A stretch of 64,000 nt of DNA from JAALLB01 sp017643495 (GTDB lineage: Bacteria > Pseudomonadota > Alphaproteobacteria > Rhizobiales > Rhizobiaceae): NCBI GenBank assembly GCA_965216105.1, contig OZ244147.1, positions 558,001 to 622,000 on the forward strand. The letters are read 5' to 3'. How positions within the stretch are numbered: the stretch's first letter is position 1; each line of letters opens with the position of its first letter. This document shows positions 24,822 to 33,371 of this stretch, piece by piece. A program made the position numbers and the translations under genes. The notes under the pieces are model-generated. The model was not told where the DNA came from and made no database searches. It was given only the letters and a program-made list of their open reading frames with translations.

Positions 24822-27707
24822 TCAGCTTGCAATTTGCCGGGAACCGGCGGTGCTTTGCAACCATTTGTTGATTGCCGATTCCAGAGCCTGCGGTGAAACG
24901 GGTTTGGAAAGGTAGTCATCCATCCCGGCTTCAAGACATGCTTCTTCATCGCCATTGATGGCATGGGCAGTTACTGCGATAATCGGTGTGTGCCGGTCTG
25001 TTCCTGCCTCAATTTCCCGGATTGCCTGAGTTGCCTCCCGGCCATTCATTTCCGGCATGGAAATATCCATCAGGATCAGTCTTGGCTGTCTTTCCTTGTA
25101 CATTTCAAGTCCCAGCCTGCCATTGGTGGCAATGGTGAAGGAGTATCCGGACTGACTCAGGATTTGCGAGAACACGATCTGGTTGACTTCATTGTCCTCA
25201 CAGATCAGTACGTCGAGCTGGGGTGCAGAAATGACAGGATTTGTGTTTTGTGTTTCGCCGACCGCAACTTCGCTATCCATGGTGGCTGATGTATCTTCAT
25301 CAACTGGTGTTTCTGGCGAATTCACGTCTGTCGGGATTTCAGGTGTTGTATCCGCTATTTCCAATGGCTCATCTTCAACAAGCGGCGGTGTGTTGGAAAC
25401 CAGTTGAAGATCAGGTTTGGCTTCGCGCAATTGTTGACTGCGATAAAGTACATTCAGTGTAGCATCCAGCAGTGCAGACGAGCGTGCAGGCTTTGTGAGG
25501 TGTTCCTGAATATCTAGCGAACGAAAGCTTTTACCGTCGGCGGTTTCCTGTACGGACGTGAGCATGATGATCGGAATATCGGAAATACCTTTTCTGGACC
25601 GGATTGCCCGGGCGACATCTTCGCCGTTCATTCCCGGCATCTGGTAATCGAGAATGATCGCATCGACCGACACGCCGAATGAAGATGCCTTTTCAAGGAA
25701 CATCAATGCTTCATGACCGCTGCTTACCGATACACCCTCAAAGCCCCATGCAGCAGTCTGCTCATCCATGATCAGACGGTTCACTTCGTTGTCATCCACA
25801 ACAAGAATGCGTGCACCTTCGAAGCACTGGTCAATGCATGGCCTGTCGAGTTCCACCTCGCGACAATGCAGCGGAACCTTGAACCAGAAAGTGGTTCCCT
25901 TGCCAACTTCACTTTCAACGCCAATTGTGCCGTCCATCAACTCCACAAGGGATGCCGAGATTGCCAGTCCAAGCCCGGTGCCGTCGTGTTTGCGTGTGGC
26001 ACTTTCATCAACCTGGCTGAATTGCTCGAATACCTTTTTGCATTTTTCTTCCGGAATACCGATGCCGGTATCGGTGATGCGGAATTCCAGATCATAGAGT
26101 TCGGCGTCAGTGATGGTGTCATCGGTCTGGCCGCTTTTCTCGCCGGTTACTTCCACGAAAACATGGCCAACTTCAGTAAACTTGACCGCATTGCCAACCA
26201 GATTGGTAATGATCTGGCGAATTCGACCGACATCACCGATAGCCGTTGCTGGCAATTTGGGATCGACCCTTACGATCAATTCCAGATCTTTTTCTGCGGC
26301 CTTCGATGATACGAGCGTCGTAACATCATTGATCGCATCGGACAGGCAGAATGGAGCAATATCGAGTTCCATTTGTCCGGCATCGATTTTGGAAAAATCA
26401 AGGATATCATTGATGATTGTCAGCAGCGAGTTGCCTGACTTGATGATGATATTGACAAACGTGTTTTGGCGGTCATCAAGTTTTGTTTTGCCCAGCAATT
26501 CGGCCATGCCCATGACCCCGTTCATCGGCGTACGGATCTCGTGGCTCATGTTTGCAAGAAACTGTGCCTTTGCTTTTTCACCGGCCCGGGCCTTTTCCTG
26601 GGATTCCCGAAGCTCGGCCTCGCGTTGCTTCAGGCTGGTGATGTTGCGGCTTACAAGAAGATATACATCAACATTCCTGCCCTTGTTGTCGAGAACTGGT
26701 GTGATCGAGAAATCACTCCACAAATGACTGCCGTTCTTGCGGTACAAACACAATTCGAAACGCGATTCTTCGCCTTCCTGTGCACGGGCAATAATTTGGC
26801 GAACAGTTTCCGTGTCAGTGTCTGGTCCCTTGAGAAGCTTGCCTGGTGTTTTGCCGAGAAGTTCCCTTTGCGAATAACCGAACTCACGGACAAACGATGC
26901 GTTGGCCCACTTTATACGATTGGTGTCATCAAGGACGACAATTGCATCGCTTGTCTGCTCAGTCACCAAGGCCATGATCCTGGTGCGGGCATCATTGAGC
27001 ATGGTGAGACGGAAATAGGCCAGTCCGAGAAACGCGACAAGTCCTGCAAAACCACCTGCTACCCATGCAATTTCCGAGCGGGACAAATCGTGTGCGTCGT
27101 TGAAGTTCATCAGGGGGATGGTCGTGGTTCCAGCCATCGCACCAAAATGAAGGATTGCCACCCCGACTGCAAAAACGACGGTGGAGGCAATCACCTTGCC
27201 GCGCTTCAATTTGCGGAATGCGGTGAATGCACAAACGGACGTGGTGCAAATAATGGCTGTAACAATTGCTATTGATACCGGGTTGTAACTTACAATGCAT
27301 CCTGCAAGGCCCGAAACGCCAATGTAGTGCATGCCCGTTGTCGACAAGCCGGTTGTCAATCCTCCAAGGTTGCCCCACAATTTTCCGGGTTGCCTGAGAA
27401 GCATGAGAATACCGGCGCCATTGCCGGCGATGGAAACAATCGTGGAAACAATTGTGAACTGGAGATCAAAGCCAAACACGATATCTGGCCGGTATCCCAA
27501 TACGGCTATGAAGTGTGCGCCCCACACACCTATGCCGAGCGACAATACCGCGCCGATTTTCCAGGCCAGTGCGCTGTTCTTTGCTTCTGCGGCTCGCTTT
27601 ACCGAGAGGAATGCGAGCCACGTGGCCAAAATACAAAACAAAATAGCCGTGATGACATAGGTCAGCACATGCTCAACCGAGAAAAAAGATACAATTTCGA
27701 GTAACAT
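24822..27707 (-). CDS. Hybrid sensor histidine kinase: MHYT-PAS-HisKA-HATPase-REC-REC
   Basis: A 961-residue membrane kinase. Residues 1-235 hold seven hydrophobic segments with repeated MHYT-type motifs (WGAHFIAVLG, TGMHYIGVSG, ILHFGAMAGT), a proposed metal or gas sensor. A PAS domain follows (about 245-365), then HisKA with phospho-accepting His389 in ANMSHEIRTPMNG. The ATPase domain has DTGIGIP and GTGLGLAIS. Two receiver domains follow (about 630-745 and 828-950), with Asp in IILDYQMPG and LILMDISMPEMNG. A Thr/Glu/Pro-rich linker separates them. There is no histidine phosphotransfer domain or output regulator nearby, so the phosphorelay partner is elsewhere. Confidence 0.92.
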   Translation of the reverse strand: MLLEIVSFFSVEHVLTYVITAILFCILATWLAFLSVKRAAEAKNSALAWKIGAVLSLGIGVWGAHFIAVLGYRPDIVFGFDLQFTIVSTIVSIAGNGAGILMLLRQPGKLWGNLGGLTTGLSTTGMHYIGVSGLAGCIVSYNPVSIAIVTAIICTTSVCAFTAFRKLKRGKVIASTVVFAVGVAILHFGAMAGTTTIPLMNFNDAHDLSRSEIAWVAGGFAGLVAFLGLAYFRLTMLNDARTRIMALVTEQTSDAIVVLDDTNRIKWANASFVREFGYSQRELLGKTPGKLLKGPDTDTETVRQIIARAQEGEESRFELCLYRKNGSHLWSDFSITPVLDNKGRNVDVYLLVSRNITSLKQREAELRESQEKARAGEKAKAQFLANMSHEIRTPMNGVMGMAELLGKTKLDDRQNTFVNIIIKSGNSLLTIINDILDFSKIDAGQMELDIAPFCLSDAINDVTTLVSSKAAEKDLELIVRVDPKLPATAIGDVGRIRQIITNLVGNAVKFTEVGHVFVEVTGEKSGQTDDTITDAELYDLEFRITDTGIGIPEEKCKKVFEQFSQVDESATRKHDGTGLGLAISASLVELMDGTIGVESEVGKGTTFWFKVPLHCREVELDRPCIDQCFEGARILVVDDNEVNRLIMDEQTAAWGFEGVSVSSGHEALMFLEKASSFGVSVDAIILDYQMPGMNGEDVARAIRSRKGISDIPIIMLTSVQETADGKSFRSLDIQEHLTKPARSSALLDATLNVLYRSQQLREAKPDLQLVSNTPPLVEDEPLEIADTTPEIPTDVNSPETPVDEDTSATMDSEVAVGETQNTNPVISAPQLDVLICEDNEVNQIVFSQILSQSGYSFTIATNGRLGLEMYKERQPRLILMDISMPEMNGREATQAIREIEAGTDRHTPIIAVTAHAINGDEEACLEAGMDDYLSKPVSPQALESAINKWLQSTAGSRQIAS

Positions 27708-27989
27708 TGGGGCCTGCTATAGAGAGTAGCAAATATGTGTAACAGTGATTGTTACCTGCAGAGAAAGCGAAAACGGTTAATATATCTGAAATTTATTGGG
27801 CAGATTTCCGTATATTTCATACTTGAAGTACCAATAAGTGCACTTTTGCAGTATGCATTGTTGGTTTGCGATATCCGGACCGTTATTTCTGCGGCGTTTG
27901 AGGTCGCATTCAGGGATCGCAATCACTTACACCTTGTTCAGTCTGCTCCTTCATAAATCCGGCTCGCGAATTCTTTCCAGGTGATCTCT

Positions 27990-29081
27990 ATGATAATAAA
28001 GGCTGCTGTTTCACATGCGTTTGGGCAATCTTTGCAAATTGAAGATGTGGAGCTTTGCCCTCCTCGGTTCGGGGAAGTGCAGGTAAAACTCTCGGCTGTC
28101 GCGATATGCCATTCAGACATTGTCTTTGCCGAAGGTCACTGGGGCGGTGACCTGCCTGCGATTTACGGACATGAGGCTGCCGGTCACATAAGCGCCATTG
28201 GTGAAGGTGTTAGCGGATATGAAAAGGGACAACCGGTTATCGTCACGCTCATCCGGTCCTGCGGTGCATGTGCGCCGTGCTGCTCGGGAAAGCCGGTCTC
28301 CTGCGCAACACCAAGTCCCTACTCGTCACCAATTGCAACATTGGAAGGCAAGCCTGTTGTGAAGGCAATGAATTGCGGGGCCTTTGCGGAGCAGGTTGTG
28401 GTTGACCAGAGCCAGATTGCGGCAATCCCGGAAGACATGGCAATGGATGTTGCCTCACTTCTTTCATGCGGGGTCATCACGGGAATAGGTGCTGCTGTCA
28501 ACGCTGCGAACATCCGGCCCGGGCAAACCGTGGTTGTTGTCGGAGCGGGCGGTGTCGGGCTGAATGCGATTCAAGGCGCGCGCCTTTGTGGTGCCGCGCG
28601 CATTGTTGCTGTTGATCTTCTGGAAGAAAAACTGGCAGATGCGTTGGAATTCGGAGCAACCGATGCAGTACGCGCCAACAACGGAGACCCATGGGAACAT
28701 GTCCGGTCTGTCACCAATGGCAACATGGCTGATTGTGTTCTGGTTTCTGTCGGGGCAGTGTCTGCCTATGAAGAAGCTCCGAACTATCTCAAACCCGGCG
28801 GCAAGGTTGTAATGGTTGGAATGACCCATTCCGGGGCAATGGCCCGTTATGAGCCGGTGAATATTGCATCCAGCGGCCAGTCCATGATCGGGACCAAGAT
28901 GGGAGATGTTGTCTTGCGCCGGGATATTCCCTGGTTGATCGATTTGTATCAGCAGGGCAGGCTCAAGCTGGACGAGCTTGTTTCAAGGCGATGGCGTCTT
29001 GATGAAATAAATGAAGCGATAGCAGATACGAAAGCGGGCAAGGCTCGCCGCAATGTGGTGGTGTTTGATGAAACTCAGTGA
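27990..29081 (+). CDS. Zinc-dependent alcohol dehydrogenase
   Basis: A 363-residue medium-chain dehydrogenase. Catalytic zinc ligands are in AICHSDIVFAEGHW and GHEAAGHISAIGEG. The four structural-zinc cysteines are in SCGACAPCCSGKPVSC. The NAD-binding loop VVVVGAGGVGLNAIQGARL is followed by an acidic residue (VAVDLLEEK), which favours NAD over NADP. The ATG at 27990 has AGGTGA upstream; a GTG three codons earlier is possible. It overlaps the following enolase-superfamily gene by 14 bases, so the two act as one unit. Class III-like dehydrogenases and polyol dehydrogenases are the nearest types; the substrate is unknown. Confidence 0.88.
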   Translation: MIIKAAVSHAFGQSLQIEDVELCPPRFGEVQVKLSAVAICHSDIVFAEGHWGGDLPAIYGHEAAGHISAIGEGVSGYEKGQPVIVTLIRSCGACAPCCSGKPVSCATPSPYSSPIATLEGKPVVKAMNCGAFAEQVVVDQSQIAAIPEDMAMDVASLLSCGVITGIGAAVNAANIRPGQTVVVVGAGGVGLNAIQGARLCGAARIVAVDLLEEKLADALEFGATDAVRANNGDPWEHVRSVTNGNMADCVLVSVGAVSAYEEAPNYLKPGGKVVMVGMTHSGAMARYEPVNIASSGQSMIGTKMGDVVLRRDIPWLIDLYQQGRLKLDELVSRRWRLDEINEAIADTKAGKARRNVVVFDETQ

Positions 29082-30306
29082 TCTCGAGATTTTTACGGTA
29101 GCTCCTCCTGCTCCTGGCTGGGGTGGGCGTTACTGGCTGTTCGTCAAACTGACTACCGACAATGGCATTGTCGGATATGGCGAATGCTATGCTACCAGCA
29201 TCGGGTCGAAGGCGATGGCTTCGGTCATTGAAGATGTTTTCGAGCGGCACATGCGCGGGGAGAACCCGCAAAATGTCGAACTGATGTTTCGCCGTGCCTA
29301 TTCTTCCGGATTTACCCAACGCCCTGACCTGACTGTAATGGGCGCGTTCTCCGGGCTGGAAATTGCCTGCTGGGATATTATGGGCAAGGCATATGAAAAA
29401 CCTGTTCATGCGTTGCTTGGCGGTGTCGTGAACGAACGGATACGTTCCTATACATATCTCTATCCCCTGGAGGACCATCCCGGAGACGAGTTCTGGGTTT
29501 CGCCAGACCTTTCTGCTGAAACAGCTAGTGCAATGGTTGAACTGGGGTTTACCGCTGTAAAGTTCGATCCGGCCGGTCCTTACACGATACGTGGCGGCCA
29601 CATGCCAGCCATGTCGGATATTGCGCGTTCGGTTGAGTTTTGCCGCAAGATCCGGGAAGCCGTTGGTGACAAGGCAGACCTTTTGTTCGGGACGCACGGC
29701 CAGTTTTCCACTGCAGGTGCAATACGCATGGGACAGGCCATCGAGCCTTTTGACCCGCTTTGGTATGAGGAGCCTGTGCCACCTGACGATGTCAGTGCCA
29801 TGGCCCGTGTTGCAGCGTCATGCACTGTTCCTGTGGCTGCCGGCGAAAGGCTTACCACAAAAAGCGAGTTTGCGGCATTGCTTCAGGCCGGAGCTGCGCA
29901 AATCCTGCAACCGGCTCTTGGTAGGTCCGGAGGCATTTGGGAAACAAAGAAAATTGCCGCAATTGCTGAAGTCTTCAATGCGCAGCTTGCGCCGCATCTC
30001 TATGCCGGTCCTGTGGAGTGGGCTGCCAACATCCAGTTGGCAGCATCAATCCCCAACCTGCTAATGGCCGAAACCATTCAGACAGGCGGTGATTTTCATC
30101 TTGCACTCATCAAACACAGTATCAGATGGGAAGAGGGGCACATCGTGGTGCCGACCGGACCCGGCCTTGGCATAGAGTTTGACGAGGCACTCGCCCGCGC
30201 CCATCCACATACTGGAGACCGGTTACATCTGGAGATGCAGGAAGAACCGTGTGACTATCTGCACGGGAATGTGTTTCTTGGCGGAGCGCCGAGTGAGGAC
30301 GGGTGA
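29068..30306 (+). CDS. Mandelate racemase/muconate lactonizing enzyme-family sugar-acid dehydratase
   Basis: A 412-residue enolase-superfamily enzyme. The N-terminal capping domain covers about 1-125. The barrel carries YEEPVPP and AAGERL (second and third metal-ligand Glu) and LAPHLYAGP, where a catalytic His is expected. At the first ligand site I read FGTHGQF, with Gly-Thr-His where galactonate-dehydratase relatives have Asp-x-His. This may mark a subgroup. The likely chemistry is dehydration or cycloisomerisation of an aldonic or uronic acid. It is coupled to the alcohol dehydrogenase by a 14-base overlap, so an alcohol-to-acid-to-keto-acid route is plausible. Confidence 0.83.
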   Translation: MKLSDLEIFTVAPPAPGWGGRYWLFVKLTTDNGIVGYGECYATSIGSKAMASVIEDVFERHMRGENPQNVELMFRRAYSSGFTQRPDLTVMGAFSGLEIACWDIMGKAYEKPVHALLGGVVNERIRSYTYLYPLEDHPGDEFWVSPDLSAETASAMVELGFTAVKFDPAGPYTIRGGHMPAMSDIARSVEFCRKIREAVGDKADLLFGTHGQFSTAGAIRMGQAIEPFDPLWYEEPVPPDDVSAMARVAASCTVPVAAGERLTTKSEFAALLQAGAAQILQPALGRSGGIWETKKIAAIAEVFNAQLAPHLYAGPVEWAANIQLAASIPNLLMAETIQTGGDFHLALIKHSIRWEEGHIVVPTGPGLGIEFDEALARAHPHTGDRLHLEMQEEPCDYLHGNVFLGGAPSEDG

Positions 30307-30335
30307 ATCCGTCACCTGTTTGATTGCCGCAATTT

Positions 30336-30812
30336 CTATTTCCCGTCAATTTCAGCAGTCGCTTCCGGGCCACCTTCAAACTCCCTGATAAGCGCTTTCA
30401 TTTCTGCAATTTCAAGTTCTTGGGCCTTGATAATTTCATCGGCCAGTTTGCGTACGCGCGGGTCTGATATCTCTGCTCTAGAACTTGTCAAAATGGCGAT
30501 GGAGTGGTGCGGAATCATCGCCTTCATCCATGAAGTGTCATCGACTGTATCCTGGCTGCGAACCAGATAGAGCGCACTTGCAAAAACCAGAATTGCTCCT
30601 GCAAATATCACTGCATTGACTTTTTGGCTGGTATACATGCCAAGCATGAATGCCAGCATGATAATCGCCATGGCTGCTCCCATGTAGAGTGCCATATAGG
30701 CGCGCGTTTCACTGAAGAAAACATGCGCCATGTCATAGGTGTTCAGATACATCAGGATCAGCATGACCACTGTGGATGTCCCGATCATCGCGAAAAATCT
30801 GCCATAGCTCAT
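30336..30812 (-). CDS. DUF305-domain membrane protein, copper-associated
   Basis: About 158 residues. Three transmembrane segments (VVMLILMYLNTY, YMGAAMAIIMLAFMLGMYTS, AVIFAGAILVFASALYLV) precede a ferritin-like DUF305 domain with MIPHHSIAILTSSRAEISDP and EIIKAQELEIAEMKALI. DUF305 proteins are often found with copper genes and may bind metal through the His and Met residues. The ATG at 30812 has GGAGG five bases upstream. It is divergent from the copper ATPase and has its own MerR-like palindrome. The exact function is unknown. Confidence 0.82.
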   Translation of the reverse strand: MSYGRFFAMIGTSTVVMLILMYLNTYDMAHVFFSETRAYMALYMGAAMAIIMLAFMLGMYTSQKVNAVIFAGAILVFASALYLVRSQDTVDDTSWMKAMIPHHSIAILTSSRAEISDPRVRKLADEIIKAQELEIAEMKALIREFEGGPEATAEIDGK

Positions 30813-30844
30813 CATTACCTCCGTCTGTGGTTTCAAACCCCAAT

Positions 30845-30866
30845 AACCTTCCAGCGCAGGAAGGTT
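30845..30866 (-). promoter_or_regulatory. Perfect inverted repeat upstream of DUF305 gene (MerR-like)
   Basis: AACCTTCC-AGCGCA-GGAAGGTT is an eight-base perfect inverted repeat 33 bases before the DUF305 start. Its arms are those of CueR/HmrR operators (ACCTTCC/GGAAGGT), but the core is six rather than seven bases. That gives an 18-base spacer on the minus strand instead of 19. It may be a variant copper operator for the divergent gene. Confidence 0.5.
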
Positions 30867-30891
30867 CCGAAAAGTTTCTCAAAAATTTTGT

Positions 30892-30922
30892 TTGACCTTC
30901 CAGTCACTAGAAAGTTTACTGT
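30892..30922 (+). promoter_or_regulatory. CueR/HmrR-type promoter of the copper ATPase gene
   Basis: A -35 TTGACC (30892-30897), a 19-base spacer and a -10 TACTGT (30917-30922). The spacer carries the dyad ACCTTCC-AGTCACT-AGAAAGT. The over-long 19-base spacer with this dyad is the hallmark of MerR-family activation, and the arms match copper-responsive CueR/HmrR sites such as that of E. coli copA. No MerR-family gene is in the window. Confidence 0.75.
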
Positions 30923-31006
30923 CTGATCCGGTTTACAAATCAATGATGCCGGAGCGGAATGCATGAGCAGTTTTTCGTTTGTCGGCCGCAATTCGGAAGT
31001 ATCTTC

Positions 31007-33343
31007 ATGACAACGAAGTCCAGCACTGACCAAACCCGGGAAACCACTGTGGCAACAGAGAAAGACCCGGTGTGTGGAATGAGCGTCAAGCCAAACAACG
31101 GAAAGCCGTCTTACCAGTACCAGAAGGTGGAGTACCATTTCTGCAGTCAGGGGTGTCATGACCGTTTTGAAGCGGACCCGTATTTCTATCTGTCCGGCAA
31201 CCGGGAAAAGAAAAAACAGTCCGCTCCCAAGTCATCGCGATACACCTGCCCCATGGACCCGGAAATAATCCAGGAAGGACCCGGAACATGTCCGATATGC
31301 GGAATGGCCCTGGAGCCGATGGATGGGCCAGTTGAAGGCCCAAATCACGAACTGACAGATTTTACGCGCCGACTGTGGATCAGTGTTCTTGCAGCCATAC
31401 CTTTGCTGTTTCTGACCATGGGGCCGATGGCAGGGATACCTGTCCGCTCCTGGTTTGGCGAAACCAACAGTCTTTATCTGGAATTCATACTTGCTACACC
31501 AGTCGTGCTTTGGGCTGCTCTTCCGTTCTTTCAACGAGGCTGGACTTCCGTAAAAACGGGTAACCTCAATATGTGGACATTGATCATGATTGGTGTCGGC
31601 ACCGCATATCTCTATTCGACGATTGCAACGTTTCTGCCTCAAATCTTTCCGGCGGGCCTGCAGATGCCAGGCGGTCATATGCCGGTTTATTTCGAGGCTG
31701 CCGTTGTGATTGTCGCACTTGTCTTTGTCGGGCAGGTGCTTGAATTGCGCGCACGGGAGAGAACAGGGGATGCCATTCGCGCACTTCTTGACCTTTCGCC
31801 TAAAACTGCGAGGCGGATTACACCTGACGGGGATGAATATGATGCCCCTCTGGAGAACATCATCGGCGGCGATCTGCTCCGGGTGCGTCCTGGCGATGCG
31901 ATACCGGTTGATGGAACAGTGCTTGAAGGCAACACCAGTATTAATGAGAGCATGCTCACCGGTGAACCTGTACCGGTTGAAAAGTCGCAAGGCGATCATG
32001 TTACAGCGGGTACGCTGAACAAGAATGGCTCCCTGGTGATGAAGGCGGAGAAAGTCGGCGATGAGACCATGCTTTCAAAGATCGTTGCGATGGTTTCATC
32101 TGCGCAGCGTTCGCGTGCTCCCATTCAGGGTCTTGCAGATCGCGTTGCCTCCTATTTTGTGCCGGCGGTGGTTTTTGTTTCAATAGCCGCATTCGTCGTT
32201 TGGCTATTGTTTGGCCCCGAGCCGTCTTTTGCATTTGCGATTGTTTCCGCAGTTTCAGTCCTGATCATCGCATGTCCGTGTGCGCTCGGACTGGCGACGC
32301 CAATGTCCATCATGACAGCAACCGGCCGAGGTGCACTGGCGGGTGTCCTGATCAAGAACGGAGAAGCACTTGAGCGCATGGCAGGGGTTGATACTCTGAT
32401 TGTCGACAAGACCGGCACCCTGACAGAAGGCAAGCCGAAGCTTACCGATGTTGTTACCATCGGAGAACTCGCGGAAGAAAAAATGCTGTCGCTTGTACGC
32501 GGCCTTGAGGCAGGCTCCGAGCATCCCCTGGCTGAAGCGATTGTCGAGGGTATTTCACAGCGCGAAATTGCTTCTGCGAAGATCACTGACTTTGCGGCTG
32601 TCACAGGCAAAGGTGTCAAGGCAAGGCATGACAATCAGAAGCTTGCACTTGGCAATGCAGCAATGATGGAAGATGCCGGTGTTGATTTTACCCACGCAGT
32701 TGAGCGGGCTGATGAATTGCGTGAAATGGGCAAGACGGTCATGTATTTTGCAGTCGACGGTATCCTGGAAGGATTGATTGCTGTTGCAGACCCAATCAAG
32801 GAGACCAGCAACGCAGCGATCGTTGCATTGCACAAGGAAGGGCTCAGGATCATCATGGCAACCGGTGACAATGAGAAAACAGCACGTGCAGTGGCCAGCC
32901 AGCTGGGCATTGATGATGTGAAGGCGGGTGTTTTGCCTGAAGACAAGAAGGCACTGGTTGATGAACTTCACCGTGCAGGACACAAGGTTGCCATGGCTGG
33001 TGACGGGGTGAATGACGCTCCTGCGCTTGCGGCAGCCGAAGTGGGCATCGCAATGGGGACAGGTGCCGACGTGGCAGTGGAAAGTGCCGGTATTACCTTG
33101 TTGAAGGGTGACCTCAACGGGATTGTCCGGGCCCGGCGTCTCTCCGAGGCTACGCTGACCAATATCAAGCAAAACCTGTTCTTTGCCTTTGCCTATAATA
33201 GTGCAGGGGTCCCGATAGCGGCGGGGATATTGTACCCGCTTACCGGAACACTGCTGTCACCCATGTTGGCGGCAGCAGCAATGAGCCTTTCCTCTGTTTC
33301 AGTGATCGGTAATGCATTGCGCCTCAGGAGGATAAGGCTTTGA
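31007..33343 (+). CDS. copA: Copper-translocating P1B-type ATPase
   Basis: About 778 residues. The N terminus lacks HMA domains and instead has a YHS/TRASH-like segment (KDPVCGMSVKPNNGK, FCSQGCHDRF) and a heavy-metal-binding motif (YTCPMDPEI, GTCPICGMALEPM). Then come the membrane region with CPC (residues 423-425, IIACPCALGLATP), the phosphorylation site DKTGTLTEGK (Asp467) and the hinge AGDGVNDAPAL. The CPC motif indicates export of Cu+ (or Ag+) from the cytoplasm. The ATG at 31007 has CGGAAG upstream; an ATG 16 codons earlier also has a ribosome site. A CueR-type promoter precedes it. Confidence 0.92.
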   Translation: MTTKSSTDQTRETTVATEKDPVCGMSVKPNNGKPSYQYQKVEYHFCSQGCHDRFEADPYFYLSGNREKKKQSAPKSSRYTCPMDPEIIQEGPGTCPICGMALEPMDGPVEGPNHELTDFTRRLWISVLAAIPLLFLTMGPMAGIPVRSWFGETNSLYLEFILATPVVLWAALPFFQRGWTSVKTGNLNMWTLIMIGVGTAYLYSTIATFLPQIFPAGLQMPGGHMPVYFEAAVVIVALVFVGQVLELRARERTGDAIRALLDLSPKTARRITPDGDEYDAPLENIIGGDLLRVRPGDAIPVDGTVLEGNTSINESMLTGEPVPVEKSQGDHVTAGTLNKNGSLVMKAEKVGDETMLSKIVAMVSSAQRSRAPIQGLADRVASYFVPAVVFVSIAAFVVWLLFGPEPSFAFAIVSAVSVLIIACPCALGLATPMSIMTATGRGALAGVLIKNGEALERMAGVDTLIVDKTGTLTEGKPKLTDVVTIGELAEEKMLSLVRGLEAGSEHPLAEAIVEGISQREIASAKITDFAAVTGKGVKARHDNQKLALGNAAMMEDAGVDFTHAVERADELREMGKTVMYFAVDGILEGLIAVADPIKETSNAAIVALHKEGLRIIMATGDNEKTARAVASQLGIDDVKAGVLPEDKKALVDELHRAGHKVAMAGDGVNDAPALAAAEVGIAMGTGADVAVESAGITLLKGDLNGIVRARRLSEATLTNIKQNLFFAFAYNSAGVPIAAGILYPLTGTLLSPMLAAAAMSLSSVSVIGNALRLRRIRL

Positions 33344-33371
33344 GCCTTGTTCTCCCCAAAGCGATGATTTA

